From Macondimonas sp045864775 (GTDB lineage: Bacteria > Pseudomonadota > Gammaproteobacteria > UBA5335): 64,000 bases of DNA. The position numbers were made by a program, and so were the translations under genes. Of the stretch, positions 41,603 through 50,084 are shown piece after piece. Under the pieces are notes generated by a model. The model was not told the DNA's origin and made no database searches. It saw nothing but the letters and a program-made list of their open reading frames with translations. Location: positions 496,001 to 560,000 of the forward strand of contig BTVR01000002.1 in assembly GCA_045864775.1 (NCBI GenBank). Direction: 5' to 3'. Numbering within the stretch: the first letter of the stretch is position 1; every line of letters starts with the position of its first letter.

Positions 41603-42257
41603 CGGACCGCTCCATGTCCGTGCGGGGATGGGCGCCGGATGCGTCGAAGACATGCGCGAAGGCGGCCGCCAGGCGCGCGTCCAGACCGACATCGATCAAG
41701 GCATCGGCGCCCTCGATGCGGCAGGCCCCCGTCGCAAGTCGTTCATCCTCCACGAGGCGCCACTGCGGCTGATCCGCCATCGCCTCACGCACGCGGTCCG
41801 CGTCGGCCGGATGCAGGCGGATCTCGAGCGCGCCGGTCGTTGCGGGCAGAGCGGCCACTCCGGCCTTGATCCATCCCAGGACCGTGGCTGGGGCCTCGCG
41901 CAATTCGCGCTCCAGGATCTGGCGCACCAACATCTGGACCAGCCGCGCCAGGGCCTGTTCGACCGCAGCGTCGACTGCCCCCAGGGGCTGATGGAGGGCT
42001 TCGACCAGCGCCCGCCAGCGCGCGATCTCGGCAGTCGACTGATCGCGCCCCGCAGCGCGTCCTTCCTGCATCCCCAGGGCATACGCCTCTTCGTAGGCCT
42101 CGCGCTGGAGCTGCTCGAGCGAGGATGCGGCAAGCGGTTCGTGCGCCGTCAATTCCGGGGTCGATGCCGCGCCGGTCTCGACCGCGTCCCAGACCGGGGG
42201 CTGCCACCGATGGACAGCCGCCTCGGCGGCCCGCGCGGATGGTTTGCGCTCAGACAT
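41592..42257 (-). CDS. fliH: Flagellar assembly protein FliH
   Basis: Protein of 221 residues. FliH regulates FliI and docks it at the C-ring. The central GxxxG-like helical part includes EEAYALGMQEGRAAGRDQST, then a long alpha-helix and the C-terminal domain VRQILERELREAPATVLGWI. It has only weak family sequence conservation; the position fliG-fliH-fliI is diagnostic. The ATG at 42257 lies within the last bases of fliG (8-base overlap) and the stop lies inside fliI. Confidence 0.9.
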   Translation of the reverse strand: MSERKPSARAAEAAVHRWQPPVWDAVETGAASTPELTAHEPLAASSLEQLQREAYEEAYALGMQEGRAAGRDQSTAEIARWRALVEALHQPLGAVDAAVEQALARLVQMLVRQILERELREAPATVLGWIKAGVAALPATTGALEIRLHPADADRVREAMADQPQWRLVEDERLATGACRIEGADALIDVGLDARLAAAFAHVFDASGAHPRTDMERSDGA

Positions 42258-43263
42258 AGGCTTCCCCCCCGCGCCCGGCAAGCACCAGACTCCCCTGCTC
42301 CGCCAGCCGCCGCGCGTGACCCAGAATGTCCTTCTGGGCGGCCTCGACTTCCGACAGCCGCACCGGACCCTTGGCGGCCAAGTCATCGCGCAGCATTTCC
42401 GCCGCCCGTTTCGACATGTTGCGCAAGACCTTGTCGAGCATCCGCTCGTCGGCGCCCTTGAGGGAAAGCACCAGCAGTTCCGGGCGGACCTCGCGCAACA
42501 GGGTCTGCATGCCCCGATCATCCAGCGACAGCAGGTGCTCGAACACGAACATCCGGTCGCGGATCTGGTCTGCCAGTTGGGGCGCGCGTTCGGCCAGACC
42601 TTCCAGCAGATGGTCATCGGGACCGCTGTTCAGGGCGTTGAGGATATCGGCCGCGGCCTTGACGCCTCCCAGGCCGTAACGCTTGCCCGGACGGGCGCCT
42701 GCCAGCTGGTCCTGCAGCAGTTCGTCCAAGGCCTCCAGCGCGTCCTGCGGGACGCCGTCGAGGTTGGCGATGCGCAGGATCACCTCTGCGCGCAGCGCTT
42801 CCGGCAGCAAATCGACCACCTGCGCCGCCCGATCGGCTTCCAGATGCGCCAGCACGATGGCGATCACCTGCGGATGCTCGGCGGCAATGGTCTCGGCGAT
42901 GGTGCGGGCATCGCACCACTTGACCGTTTCCAAGCCCTTTCCCGGCGCCGCAGCGCCGAACAGCCGTTCCGTCATGACCCGGCCCCGCATCTCCCCCAGC
43001 GCATGCGACAGGATGCGCTGGACCTGCTCCCGGGGCTCCTGGGCGAGGGACGCCTCGGTCCCCATGCGCGCGATGAACTCGTCCAGCACGGTTGCCGCCG
43101 TGGCCCGTGCCACGCCCCGCAGCCCGGCCATGGCCACGCTCAGCCGCTCGACCTCCTGGGGCGCCATCAGCCGCAGCACGGCAGCGGCGTCCTGCTCTTC
43201 GAGCGAGAGCAACAGCACCGCCGCACGATCGCAGCCCCTCAGCGTTTGGACCGGGTCAGCCAT
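42250..43263 (-). CDS. fliG: Flagellar motor switch protein FliG
   Basis: Protein of 337 residues, typical length. FliG is the rotor part that touches the stators and generates torque. The middle domain contains KWCDARTIAETIAAEHPQVI with the conserved EHPQ motif (EHPQ at FliG-middle), and the C-terminal domain has MFVFEHLLSLDDRGMQTLLR, then ILMLSLKGAD-like LLVLSLKGADERMLDKVLRN and the charged torque helix ending MSKRAAEMLRDDLAAKGPVR. It overlaps fliF by eight bases. Confidence 0.97.
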   Translation of the reverse strand: MADPVQTLRGCDRAAVLLLSLEEQDAAAVLRLMAPQEVERLSVAMAGLRGVARATAATVLDEFIARMGTEASLAQEPREQVQRILSHALGEMRGRVMTERLFGAAAPGKGLETVKWCDARTIAETIAAEHPQVIAIVLAHLEADRAAQVVDLLPEALRAEVILRIANLDGVPQDALEALDELLQDQLAGARPGKRYGLGGVKAAADILNALNSGPDDHLLEGLAERAPQLADQIRDRMFVFEHLLSLDDRGMQTLLREVRPELLVLSLKGADERMLDKVLRNMSKRAAEMLRDDLAAKGPVRLSEVEAAQKDILGHARRLAEQGSLVLAGRGGEAYV

Positions 43264-44968
43264 CCTGGGCCATCCAGTCCCTTACCAGCGTCGCCGCTTG
43301 TCTGGGGTTGCGCGCCGCAAGTGCGCGCGCGGTCTCAAGGCGGGTTTCGTGATCGGGCGCGGCCCGCCCGGCGGCATCGGCCGCCGCGGACAACGGGGGG
43401 GTGGCCAGCGTGAGGCTATCCTCGGCAAGGTCCGCGCCGGCATGGGGCGGACTCAACGACGGCGGCCCCATCACCTGCACCGACCGGGCCGGCGCAGGGC
43501 CCCGCCGCCGGCGCCGAGCGAACATCACGAGCCCCAGCAGCACCACTGCGCCCACAGAGCCGCCGATCAGGCCCAGCCATCCCGGTTGCCGCCACCATGA
43601 CGGGTCGGGCGCGCCCTCTTCGAAATTCATGCTGTGGAAGGACTGATTCACGACGTTGATGCTGTCGCCGCGTCCAGCGCTGAACCCGACGGCTTCCTTT
43701 ACCAGCGCGGTCAGTTGTGCCACCTCGCTTTCCGTGAGGGGCACCCGGGCGAGCGCACCGTTCTCCGCGGTGGCTTCCCGGTGATCGACCAGGACCGCGA
43801 TGGACAGCCGGCGCACCGAGCCCACCGGCTGGCTGATGCGGCTGACGGTCTTGTCGATCTCGTAGTTGCGGGTGCTCTGGCGGCTGACGTCCTGCGGGGT
43901 GACATCGCCGGTCTCGTTCCGGACGCCGGCGGCGCGGGTCGCCGCCGCAGGTGCCCCGGGTGGCGCCAACGCCACCGGACCCGGCGGTTGGTTGCTGAGC
44001 GCGCCGGGGATCCCGCCGGGAAGCGTGCCCGGCGTACGGCGCTCCTCGCTCGACTGTTCGCTGCGCAGCACCTGGCCGGCAGGATCGAAACGCTCCTGGG
44101 TCTGTTCGACCACGGTGAAATCGACGTCGGCGCTGACCTGGGCATGCACGCGGCCGGGACCGAGGATCGGTATCAGCAGCGATTCGATCCGGTTGACGTA
44201 CTCCTGCTCCAGCCGCCGGGCATAGGCGAACTGGTCGCTGCTCATTCCCAACGGATTCCTGGCGTCATCCTGGGCGCGCGTCAAAAGATTGCCGCGCTGA
44301 TCCACCACCATCACCTGCGCCGAATCCATGCCCGGAACACTGGCCGCCACCAGATGCACGATCGCCGCCACCTGGCCCGCTTCCAGCATGCGTCCGGGAT
44401 GCAGTTGCACGATGACCGACGCGCTGGGCTTCCTTTGATCGCGCACGAAGGCCGAGGGCTTGGGAAGGGCCAGATGCACCCGCGCCTCCTGCACCGGCTG
44501 GAGACTGGCGACGCTGCGGCCCAGCTCGACTTCGAGGGCATGCTGATAGCGCGCGCTCTCCATGAACTGGGACACGCCCAAACCCTGCGGCTGTCCGAGC
44601 ATCTCCAGTCCCACGCCGGCCCCCTGCGGCAAGCCCTGCGTGGCGAGTTTCAGACGCGCCGCATGAACCTGATCGCTGGGGATTTCGATGGACCCGGTGG
44701 TCTCATTGAGGCGAAAGGCGGTTCCCTGAGCTTGCAGAAACTCGACGATCTGCCCGGACTCCTTATCGGACAAGCCGTTGTAAAGCACGCGATAAGGCGG
44801 CTGACGCATCCACAGGACGGCAGCAACCAGAAGGGCGGCGAGCAGCGCCAGGGCGATGCCGGGCCCGAGCACCTGGGCACCCGGCCGCGTCGCCAAGGTA
44901 CGCAAACGCTCCTGCCAGGCCGGCCAGGCGGCAAAGCGGCCGAGCACGTTTTTTTCAGCAAGCTCCAT
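43256..44968 (-). CDS. fliF: Flagellar MS-ring protein FliF
   Basis: Protein of 570 residues. FliF forms the MS ring in the inner membrane, the first structure of the basal body. There are two membrane segments, one near the start (LGPGIALALLAALLVAAVLW) and one near 460-480 (WLGLIGGSVGAVVLLGLVMF). The YscJ-like periplasmic part has YRVLYNGLSDKESGQIVEFL and FSARYQHALEVELGRS-type sequence (SARYQHALEVELGRSVASLQ). The C-terminal cytoplasmic tail that binds FliG is ARNPRQAATLVRDWMAQDG. It starts 16 bases after fliE. Confidence 0.97.
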   Translation of the reverse strand: MELAEKNVLGRFAAWPAWQERLRTLATRPGAQVLGPGIALALLAALLVAAVLWMRQPPYRVLYNGLSDKESGQIVEFLQAQGTAFRLNETTGSIEIPSDQVHAARLKLATQGLPQGAGVGLEMLGQPQGLGVSQFMESARYQHALEVELGRSVASLQPVQEARVHLALPKPSAFVRDQRKPSASVIVQLHPGRMLEAGQVAAIVHLVAASVPGMDSAQVMVVDQRGNLLTRAQDDARNPLGMSSDQFAYARRLEQEYVNRIESLLIPILGPGRVHAQVSADVDFTVVEQTQERFDPAGQVLRSEQSSEERRTPGTLPGGIPGALSNQPPGPVALAPPGAPAAATRAAGVRNETGDVTPQDVSRQSTRNYEIDKTVSRISQPVGSVRRLSIAVLVDHREATAENGALARVPLTESEVAQLTALVKEAVGFSAGRGDSINVVNQSFHSMNFEEGAPDPSWWRQPGWLGLIGGSVGAVVLLGLVMFARRRRRGPAPARSVQVMGPPSLSPPHAGADLAEDSLTLATPPLSAAADAAGRAAPDHETRLETARALAARNPRQAATLVRDWMAQDG

Positions 44969-44984
44969 GGCTCGGCATCTCCGG

Positions 44985-45299
44985 TCAGATCGTCATGCGC
45001 ATCACGTCTTGGTAGGCACTGACCACCTGGTTGCGGATCTGCGTCAGTGCCCGGAACGCGAGGCCGGCCTTTTGGGAGGCGATCATGACCTCGGCCAGAT
45101 CCACGTTCTCCTGCCCCGCCTCGAACCCCTTGGCCAGCGCGGCGGCCTCTTGTTGCTGGGCATTGACCGCGTCGATGCCCTGCTTGAGCGCCCGCGCAAA
45201 CGATGTGCTCGCGTCGGCGCCGGTGTCCGCCTGCGGCAGCCGTAGCGCGCCGACCTGTCGCGCCGCATCGGCGCCGCCGATCCCGCTGATGTCCACCAT
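44985..45299 (-). CDS. fliE: Flagellar hook-basal body protein FliE
   Basis: Protein of 104 residues, the family length. FliE joins the rod to the MS ring. The C-terminal signature ENVDLAEVMIASQKAGLAFR followed by ALTQIRNQVVSAYQDVMRMT is complete. The start at 45299 (MVDISG) has GGAGG upstream. It is the first gene of the fliE-K operon and is preceded by a sigma-54 promoter 39 bases upstream. Confidence 0.97.
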   Translation of the reverse strand: MVDISGIGGADAARQVGALRLPQADTGADASTSFARALKQGIDAVNAQQQEAAALAKGFEAGQENVDLAEVMIASQKAGLAFRALTQIRNQVVSAYQDVMRMTI

Positions 45300-45337
45300 G
45301 GTGTCCTCCGTCAAGAAAATGTTCCCGGGGCCACAGA

Positions 45338-45353
45338 GGCATGTTTCGGGCCA
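45338..45353 (-). promoter_or_regulatory. Sigma-54 promoter of the fliE operon
   Basis: On the minus strand TGGCCCG, four bases (AAAC), ATGCC resembles the RpoN -24/-12 element with the two invariant doublets (GG and GC) at the right distance. The -12 box differs in two positions (ATGCC for TTGCW). It lies in the 68-base gap between the PilZ-like gene and fliE, so fliE-K can be expressed apart from fliS-fliT. Confidence 0.65.
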
Positions 45354-45367
45354 AGCCCGAGCGCCGG

Positions 45368-45913
45368 TCACCGGCACTGGCGGACGCGGGCCACTTCCTG
45401 CCGGTGCAAGCGGAACAGCAGCCGTTCGAGCGACTCCCGGGTCTGTGCGTTCTGACCCTGCCACCGCACACGGATGCGCCAACCGTCCGGCTCCGGGGTC
45501 ACGGCCTCGACCTCTGCCCACAAGGCCAGGGATCGCGGCAGACGCGGCTCGGGATAAAGGCGCAGGACGCCCCAGTCGCCGGCGGCCGACGCGCTCGACT
45601 CGAGCCATTGCGCGGTCTCCGGCGTGAGCACGACGGGCCGGGGCATCTGACGCCAGTCCGGATCCGCCTCTCGATCGGCGAGCACCCATTGCAGCAGCCA
45701 GTCGACGCGCGCGGCCAGCGGCGCCAGATCACCGGTGAATTCACTTGGGGTCCCGGCAGCGCAGATCTCCTCGAAGCCGAGCATGAGCGCCAGCAGCCGG
45801 CCGGTGTTCCGGCCCGCGCTCGCCAGTTGCGCCGCATCGGGAGGCGCCGCACGCGTCCACTCGTAGGCCAGCAGCGCATTGACCTCGCCCGGTGACAGCT
45901 CACCGCCGCGCAT
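45368..45913 (-). CDS. Atypical PilZ-like protein in the flagellar cluster
   Basis: Protein of 181 residues, lightly conserved. The N-terminal half is helical with VNALLAYEWTRAAPPDAAQL; the C-terminal half is beta-rich: PRPVVLTPETAQWLESSASA, LPRSLALWAEVEAVTPEPDG, and the ending LERLLFRLHRQEVARVRQ, which resembles the C-terminal tail of atypical PilZ proteins found beside fliS/fliT in gammaproteobacteria. The RxxxR and D/NxSxxG residues that bind cyclic di-GMP are absent, so c-di-GMP binding is not expected from sequence. Its role could be a flagellar adapter, but this is inferred. The ATG overlaps the fliT stop (ATGA). Confidence 0.65.
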   Translation of the reverse strand: MRGGELSPGEVNALLAYEWTRAAPPDAAQLASAGRNTGRLLALMLGFEEICAAGTPSEFTGDLAPLAARVDWLLQWVLADREADPDWRQMPRPVVLTPETAQWLESSASAAGDWGVLRLYPEPRLPRSLALWAEVEAVTPEPDGWRIRVRWQGQNAQTRESLERLLFRLHRQEVARVRQCR

Positions 45914-46287
45914 CAGCCGCGCTCTCCGGCCCCGATCGGGCCGCCGACGGCGCCGTAGAGCCGGGCGCAGTCCTGCTGGCGCTGCGCCCGCTGCAGGTAG
46001 CTCGACAGTTCGGCCTGCCGCGATCGCGTCAGCACCTCGAGTTCTTCGATGCGCTCCTGGAGGCGGAGAAGGCCCAGCGTCAAGGGCGTGACCTCAGCCG
46101 GCTTGGGCGCAGGGACGCACAGCCGGCGCAGCACGAACTCGAACTCGGACTGCGCCGCGATCACCGCGTCCCATTCGCCTGCTTGTGCGCCCTCCAGCAT
46201 CGATTGGCTCAAGGCATCCAGATCATCGAGCAGGCGCCGGCGCTCCGGCTGCAGGCAGGACACGACGGTGGTCATCGGGCGGCTCAC
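45913..46287 (-). CDS. fliT: FliT-like flagellar chaperone
   Basis: Protein of 124 residues, mostly helical with no membrane segment. FliT binds FliD and FliI and keeps the filament cap protein export-competent. The sequence is only loosely conserved (RRRLLDDLDALSQSMLEGAQ and AEVTPLTLGLLRLQERIEEL). Placement directly after fliS (GTG overlapping the fliS TGA) supports the call. Similar small FliT-like proteins occur in this place in other gammaproteobacteria. An ATG four codons later is also possible. Confidence 0.7.
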   Translation of the reverse strand: MSRPMTTVVSCLQPERRRLLDDLDALSQSMLEGAQAGEWDAVIAAQSEFEFVLRRLCVPAPKPAEVTPLTLGLLRLQERIEELEVLTRSRQAELSSYLQRAQRQQDCARLYGAVGGPIGAGERG

Positions 46288-46715
46288 GGACTGACCGGAG
46301 CCGACGAGGCCCGACCCGTCCCGCCGGGACCGGACTGCGGATCGATCGCCTCCCAGGCCGAGCGGATCTGCCGCAGCAGGGCCACGACTTCATCGAGGAC
46401 CTCGGCGCGGTCCTCCAGATTGGCGACGAGCAGTCGCTGCTCCAGGTAGAGATAGAGCGCATCCAGATTGCCTGCAATCTCGCCGCCCTGCGCATGATCG
46501 AGGCCGCTGCGCAGCCCTTCGATCAACGTGATCGCACGCCCGATCTGGCCGCCCTTGGGCCCCGGCTCGCCGCGCATCAGGTGACCCCGTGCGCAGCCGA
46601 CGGCCCGTTCCGCCCCATCCATCAGCATCAGCACCAGACGGTGCGGAGAAGCCGCTTCCAGCGCCCTGAGCGTGTCCACCTGGCGATAGGCCCGCAACGC
46701 CTCTTCATGACCCAT
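46284..46715 (-). CDS. fliS: Flagellar export chaperone FliS
   Basis: Protein of 143 residues. FliS binds flagellin and stops it polymerising in the cytoplasm. The helical core has LRAYRQVDTLRALEAASPHR followed by LVLMLMDGAERAVGCARGHL, and GEIAGNLDALYLYLEQRLLV, all matching the FliS family. The start at 46715 (MGHEEALRAYRQVD) fits the family; a longer open frame extends upstream. It is transcribed away from fliC, unlike the usual fliC-fliD-fliS order. Confidence 0.92.
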   Translation of the reverse strand: MGHEEALRAYRQVDTLRALEAASPHRLVLMLMDGAERAVGCARGHLMRGEPGPKGGQIGRAITLIEGLRSGLDHAQGGEIAGNLDALYLYLEQRLLVANLEDRAEVLDEVVALLRQIRSAWEAIDPQSGPGGTGRASSAPVSP

Positions 46716-46808
46716 GTTCCCGCCGCTCCCAATGGTCTCGTGCAACAGGGTTTGTAGCGACCGGGCCGATGTGATCTTGAGCATCGAGGCAGCAGGGCCA
46801 CTCGATCC

Positions 46809-46836
46809 TCAAGCTTGGCGTGCCTTCGACCGATAG
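46809..46836 (+). promoter_or_regulatory. Sigma-28 (FliA) promoter of fliC
   Basis: TCAAGCTT (46809-46816) and ACCGATAG (46829-46836) match the FliA consensus (TAAAGTTT and GCCGATAA) in six of eight positions each. The spacer is 12 bases rather than the usual 11. It lies 88 bases before the fliC ATG in the gap shared with fliS. FliA itself is not in the window. Confidence 0.65.
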
Positions 46837-46924
46837 CGTAACGGGAGAGTTGAATCAGGACGGGATCGCCGCCTGCGACTCCGGATCCCATCAGCATCGA
46901 AAAACGAAAGACCAGGAGAACCCC

Positions 46925-48397
46925 ATGGCCGTGATCAACACCAACGTGATGTCGCTGAACACCCAGCGCACGCTCAATTCCTCGCAAGGCATGCTGCAGA
47001 CCGCCATGCAGCGGCTGTCGTCCGGCCTGCGCATCAACAGCGCGAAGGACGACGCGGCCGGCTTGGCCATTTCCGATCGCATGACCGCCCAGATCCGCGG
47101 GCTGAACCAGGCCGCGCGCAATGCCAACGACGGCATCTCCGTCGCACAGACCGCCGAAGGCGCCCTGGGGGACGTCACCAGCGCGTTGCAACGCATCCGC
47201 GAACTGGCCGTGCAGTCGGCGAACGACACGAACTCGGCCACCGACCGCGCTTCCCTGCAGAAGGAAGTGGGTCAGCTGCAGCAGGAAATCACGCGCATCG
47301 CGACCCAGACCTCCTTCAACGGCAAGACGCTGCTCGACGGGAGCTTTTCCAACGCCGTGTTCCAGGTCGGGGCCTACCAGGGACAGACCATCAGCTTCGG
47401 CATCGGCAGCTCCAAGGCGACCGACATCGGCTCGAATCAGGCCAGCTCGAACACGAACGTGGGCGGTGCGCTGACGGCCGCCGCCGACGTCAGCGGTGGC
47501 AACAACGTCGTCGCCCAGTCACTGACGATCTCCGGCACCACCGGCACGGCCGCCGTCAACGTGGGCGCGGACGCCACCGCGCGCGATGTGGCCGCACTGG
47601 TCAACGCCCAGAGCGCCACCACCGGCGTGACCGCCAAGGCCCGCACCGAGGCGACCATCGACGGCCTGAGCGCGGCCGGCACGGTGAGCTTTGATCTGTA
47701 TGGCGCGAACGGCACCGCGGAAACCATCTCGGCCAACGTCGTCGCCACCTCCGATCTCTCGGCGCTGTCCGAGGCGATCAACAGCAAGGCGGCTTCGACG
47801 GGCATCACCGCGGAGCTGTCCTCGGACAAAGCCTCCATCATGCTCGTCAGTGCGGAAGGTTATGACATCGGTGTGGAAAACTTCGTCCATTCGGGCGATG
47901 CCGGGGAAACGCTGGACGTCGAGGGCATCACTTTGACTGGCCCCACCGGCGGCACCGCAGCGGCCACCGACAGCCTGGTCGTCGGCGGCGAAGTATCGTT
48001 CAACGCGGCGACCAACTACACCCTGACCAGCGACGACGGCACCGATACCCTGCTCGGCGCCGGCACGGTGGCGAGCAGCCTGGCTTCGGTGGCCAGCGTG
48101 TCGGTCGGCACGCAGACGGGGGCCAGCGACGCCCTGGCGGTGATCGACGGCGCACTGGCGTTCGTGAACGACCTGCGCGCCGGGCTGGGCGCCGTGCAGA
48201 ATCGCTTCAGCACGGCCATTTCCAATGCCGAGGCCACCTCCGAGAACGTGAGCGCCGCCCGTTCCCGGATCATGGACGCCGACTTCGCGGCTGAAACCGC
48301 GAACCTGACCAAGGCCCAGATCCTGCAGCAGGCCGGCACGGCGATCCTGGCTCAGGCCAACCAGGTGCCCCAGACCGTGCTGTCGCTGTTGCGATAA
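46925..48397 (+). CDS. fliC: Flagellin
   Basis: Protein of 490 residues, the filament subunit. The N-terminal D0/D1 domain begins MAVINTNVMSLNTQRTLNSS and has GLRINSAKDDAAGLAISDRM with the typical flagellin core. The C-terminal D1/D0 ends ILQQAGTAILAQANQVPQTV. The middle (about 150-400) is variable, Ala/Gly/Thr/Ser-rich and would be exposed on the surface. The ATG at 46925 has AGGAG eight bases upstream. A sigma-28 site precedes it and a hairpin follows, so it seems a single-gene unit that reads to fliD only if the hairpin is passed. Confidence 0.97.
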   Translation: MAVINTNVMSLNTQRTLNSSQGMLQTAMQRLSSGLRINSAKDDAAGLAISDRMTAQIRGLNQAARNANDGISVAQTAEGALGDVTSALQRIRELAVQSANDTNSATDRASLQKEVGQLQQEITRIATQTSFNGKTLLDGSFSNAVFQVGAYQGQTISFGIGSSKATDIGSNQASSNTNVGGALTAAADVSGGNNVVAQSLTISGTTGTAAVNVGADATARDVAALVNAQSATTGVTAKARTEATIDGLSAAGTVSFDLYGANGTAETISANVVATSDLSALSEAINSKAASTGITAELSSDKASIMLVSAEGYDIGVENFVHSGDAGETLDVEGITLTGPTGGTAAATDSLVVGGEVSFNAATNYTLTSDDGTDTLLGAGTVASSLASVASVSVGTQTGASDALAVIDGALAFVNDLRAGLGAVQNRFSTAISNAEATSENVSAARSRIMDADFAAETANLTKAQILQQAGTAILAQANQVPQTVLSLLR

Positions 48398-48418
48398 GAC
48401 CGCCCCAGGGCCATCCAC

Positions 48419-48446
48419 GCTGCAGCCCGTTCGTTCGGGCTGCAGC
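48419..48446 (+). terminator. Hairpin terminator after fliC
   Basis: Perfect 11-bp inverted repeat GCTGCAGCCCG (48419-48429) and CGGGCTGCAGC (48436-48446) with a 6-base loop, beginning 21 bases after the fliC stop. A T-rich but interrupted stretch (CATTCGTTTC) follows. It should limit reading into fliD. Confidence 0.7.
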
Positions 48447-48530
48447 CATTCGTTTCACAAGGCCTCGGCGGGCCGCGGTCCTCGACCGCAAAGCCGCGCT
48501 TTTTGCTGAACACTCGAGGGGGAGTCGATC

Positions 48531-49913
48531 ATGGCCTCCATCAGTTCTCCGGGAATCGGTTCGGGACTGGACGTCAATGCGTTGGTGCAAGGACTCGTCC
48601 AGGCAGAGCAAAAACCGGCACAGCTGCGCCTGGACCAGCGCGAAGCTCAACTGCAGACTCGTCTGTCGGCCTTTGGCGCCATCAAGGGCGCCCTGGTCGC
48701 CCTGCGCGACAGCCTGAGCGCCCTGGGTGCCACCGACCTCTTCGGCCGGATCAAGGCCACGGCCTCATCCTCCGAGCTGTTTACCGCGACCGCTGCCCCC
48801 GGGGCCAGCATCGGCGAATACCGCATCGAGGTGATCCAGCTGGCGAGCAGTCAGAAACTGCTCTCGAACGCTTTCGCAGCCGACAGCGAGGTCGGAACCG
48901 GCACGCTGACCCTGACCGCCGGCGGCCGCTCGTTCGACGTGGCCATTGGCGAGGGCGATCAAACGCTCGGCGCCATCCGGGACCGCATCAATGCCGCCAC
49001 GGGCAACCCCGGCATCGTGGCCCGCGTCGTCACCGGCGACGACGGGCAACACCTCGTCCTCACCCAGAGCAAGACCGGCCGCGATCAGGCCATCACCCTC
49101 ACCGCAAGCGGCGGCGATGGTGGCCTCAGCCGCCTGGCGCATGATCCGGCCAATGCCATCGACGGCAACTACACGGAGCAAGCGCCCGCCGCAGACGCGC
49201 AGATTCGCGTCGACGGCGTGCTGCGCAGCAGCGCCGGAAACCGCATCGAAGACGTCGTCGACGGAGTGGACCTCGAATTGCGCGCCGCCGATCCCGGTCA
49301 TCCGGTCGATCTTGCGGTGGCCCCTGATGCCAGCGGTGCCAAGGATGCGATCCGCAAGTTCGTCGACACCTACAACGCCCTGGCGGGCACCCTCGCCAAC
49401 CTCAGTCGCTATGACGCCGAATCCCGATCGGCCGGTCCCCTGGTGGGCGACTCGGCCACGCGCGCCTTGGGCGCCACGCTCCGCCGCGAACTCGGCACCC
49501 CTCTGCCCGCCGGCGCGGAAGGCGTGCGGGTGCTGAGCGCCATCGGCCTCACGACAGACAAGTCCGGCAAGCTGACGCTGTCCGAATCACGTCTGGATGA
49601 AGCGCTGAAGAACGCGCCTCTGGCCGTGTCGGCGCTGTTCACGGGAAATGGCGGCCTGCTCGATCGCTTGGATCCATTGGTCGACGGTTATGGGGGCGCG
49701 AGCGGTGTGGTCGATGCCCGCACACGCAGCCTGCAGGACGCCATTCGCGGGGTGAATCAGGATCGGGAGCGACTCGAGACGCGGATGGAAAATCTCCAGA
49801 ACCGTTACCTCGCCCAGTTCACCGCGCTGGACAAACTCGTCGGCCAGCTGCAGAGCACCAGCAGCTTCCTGACCCAGCAGATCGCCAACATGAACGCCAT
49901 CAACAACTCATGA
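48531..49913 (+). CDS. fliD: Flagellar filament cap protein FliD
   Basis: Protein of 460 residues. FliD caps the filament tip and lets flagellin polymerise. The start MASISSPGIGSGLDVNALVQ is strongly diagnostic; the N-terminal domain then runs through REAQLQTRLSAFGAIKGALV. The C-terminal coiled coil ends FTALDKLVGQLQSTSSFLTQ and IANMNAINNS. The ATG at 48531 has GGGGGAG upstream. It is separated from fliC by a hairpin, with no clear sigma-28 site of its own. Confidence 0.96.
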   Translation: MASISSPGIGSGLDVNALVQGLVQAEQKPAQLRLDQREAQLQTRLSAFGAIKGALVALRDSLSALGATDLFGRIKATASSSELFTATAAPGASIGEYRIEVIQLASSQKLLSNAFAADSEVGTGTLTLTAGGRSFDVAIGEGDQTLGAIRDRINAATGNPGIVARVVTGDDGQHLVLTQSKTGRDQAITLTASGGDGGLSRLAHDPANAIDGNYTEQAPAADAQIRVDGVLRSSAGNRIEDVVDGVDLELRAADPGHPVDLAVAPDASGAKDAIRKFVDTYNALAGTLANLSRYDAESRSAGPLVGDSATRALGATLRRELGTPLPAGAEGVRVLSAIGLTTDKSGKLTLSESRLDEALKNAPLAVSALFTGNGGLLDRLDPLVDGYGGASGVVDARTRSLQDAIRGVNQDRERLETRMENLQNRYLAQFTALDKLVGQLQSTSSFLTQQIANMNAINNS

Positions 49914-49916
49914 AAA

Positions 49917-49936
49917 TGCGTCATCGGCTTGACGCA
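49917..49936 (+). terminator. Hairpin after fliD
   Basis: Perfect 7-bp inverted repeat TGCGTCA (49917-49923) and TGACGCA (49930-49936), starting three bases after the fliD stop, with a 6-base loop. No T-run follows on the plus strand, so it may be a weak terminator or an mRNA 3'-end structure. Confidence 0.35.
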
Positions 49937-50028
49937 GACCGCGCGGCGTCCACGGTTTTCCGGCGCAGCGCTCGTTCAAACCACGCCAGGATCAGGCAAC
50001 TGATTGACACAGAAGGCGCGAGAAAGGC

Positions 50029-50044
50029 TGGACCGACATTTGCT
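50029..50044 (+). promoter_or_regulatory. Sigma-54 promoter of the flgB-L operon
   Basis: TGGACCG, four bases, TTGCT matches the RpoN -24/-12 consensus with the GG and GC doublets at the exact spacing. The transcript would begin near 50056, giving a 30-base leader before the flgB ATG. This is the only clear promoter ahead of the eleven flg genes. Confidence 0.8.
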
Positions 50045-50084
50045 TATGCTCCTGCCATGTGACGCCTTTGCGGAGACGGCGACG

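Noticed and set aside
48447..48530. Sigma-54 site before fliD
   Set aside because: A TTGCT-like -12 half exists but the matching GG half is absent at the right distance.
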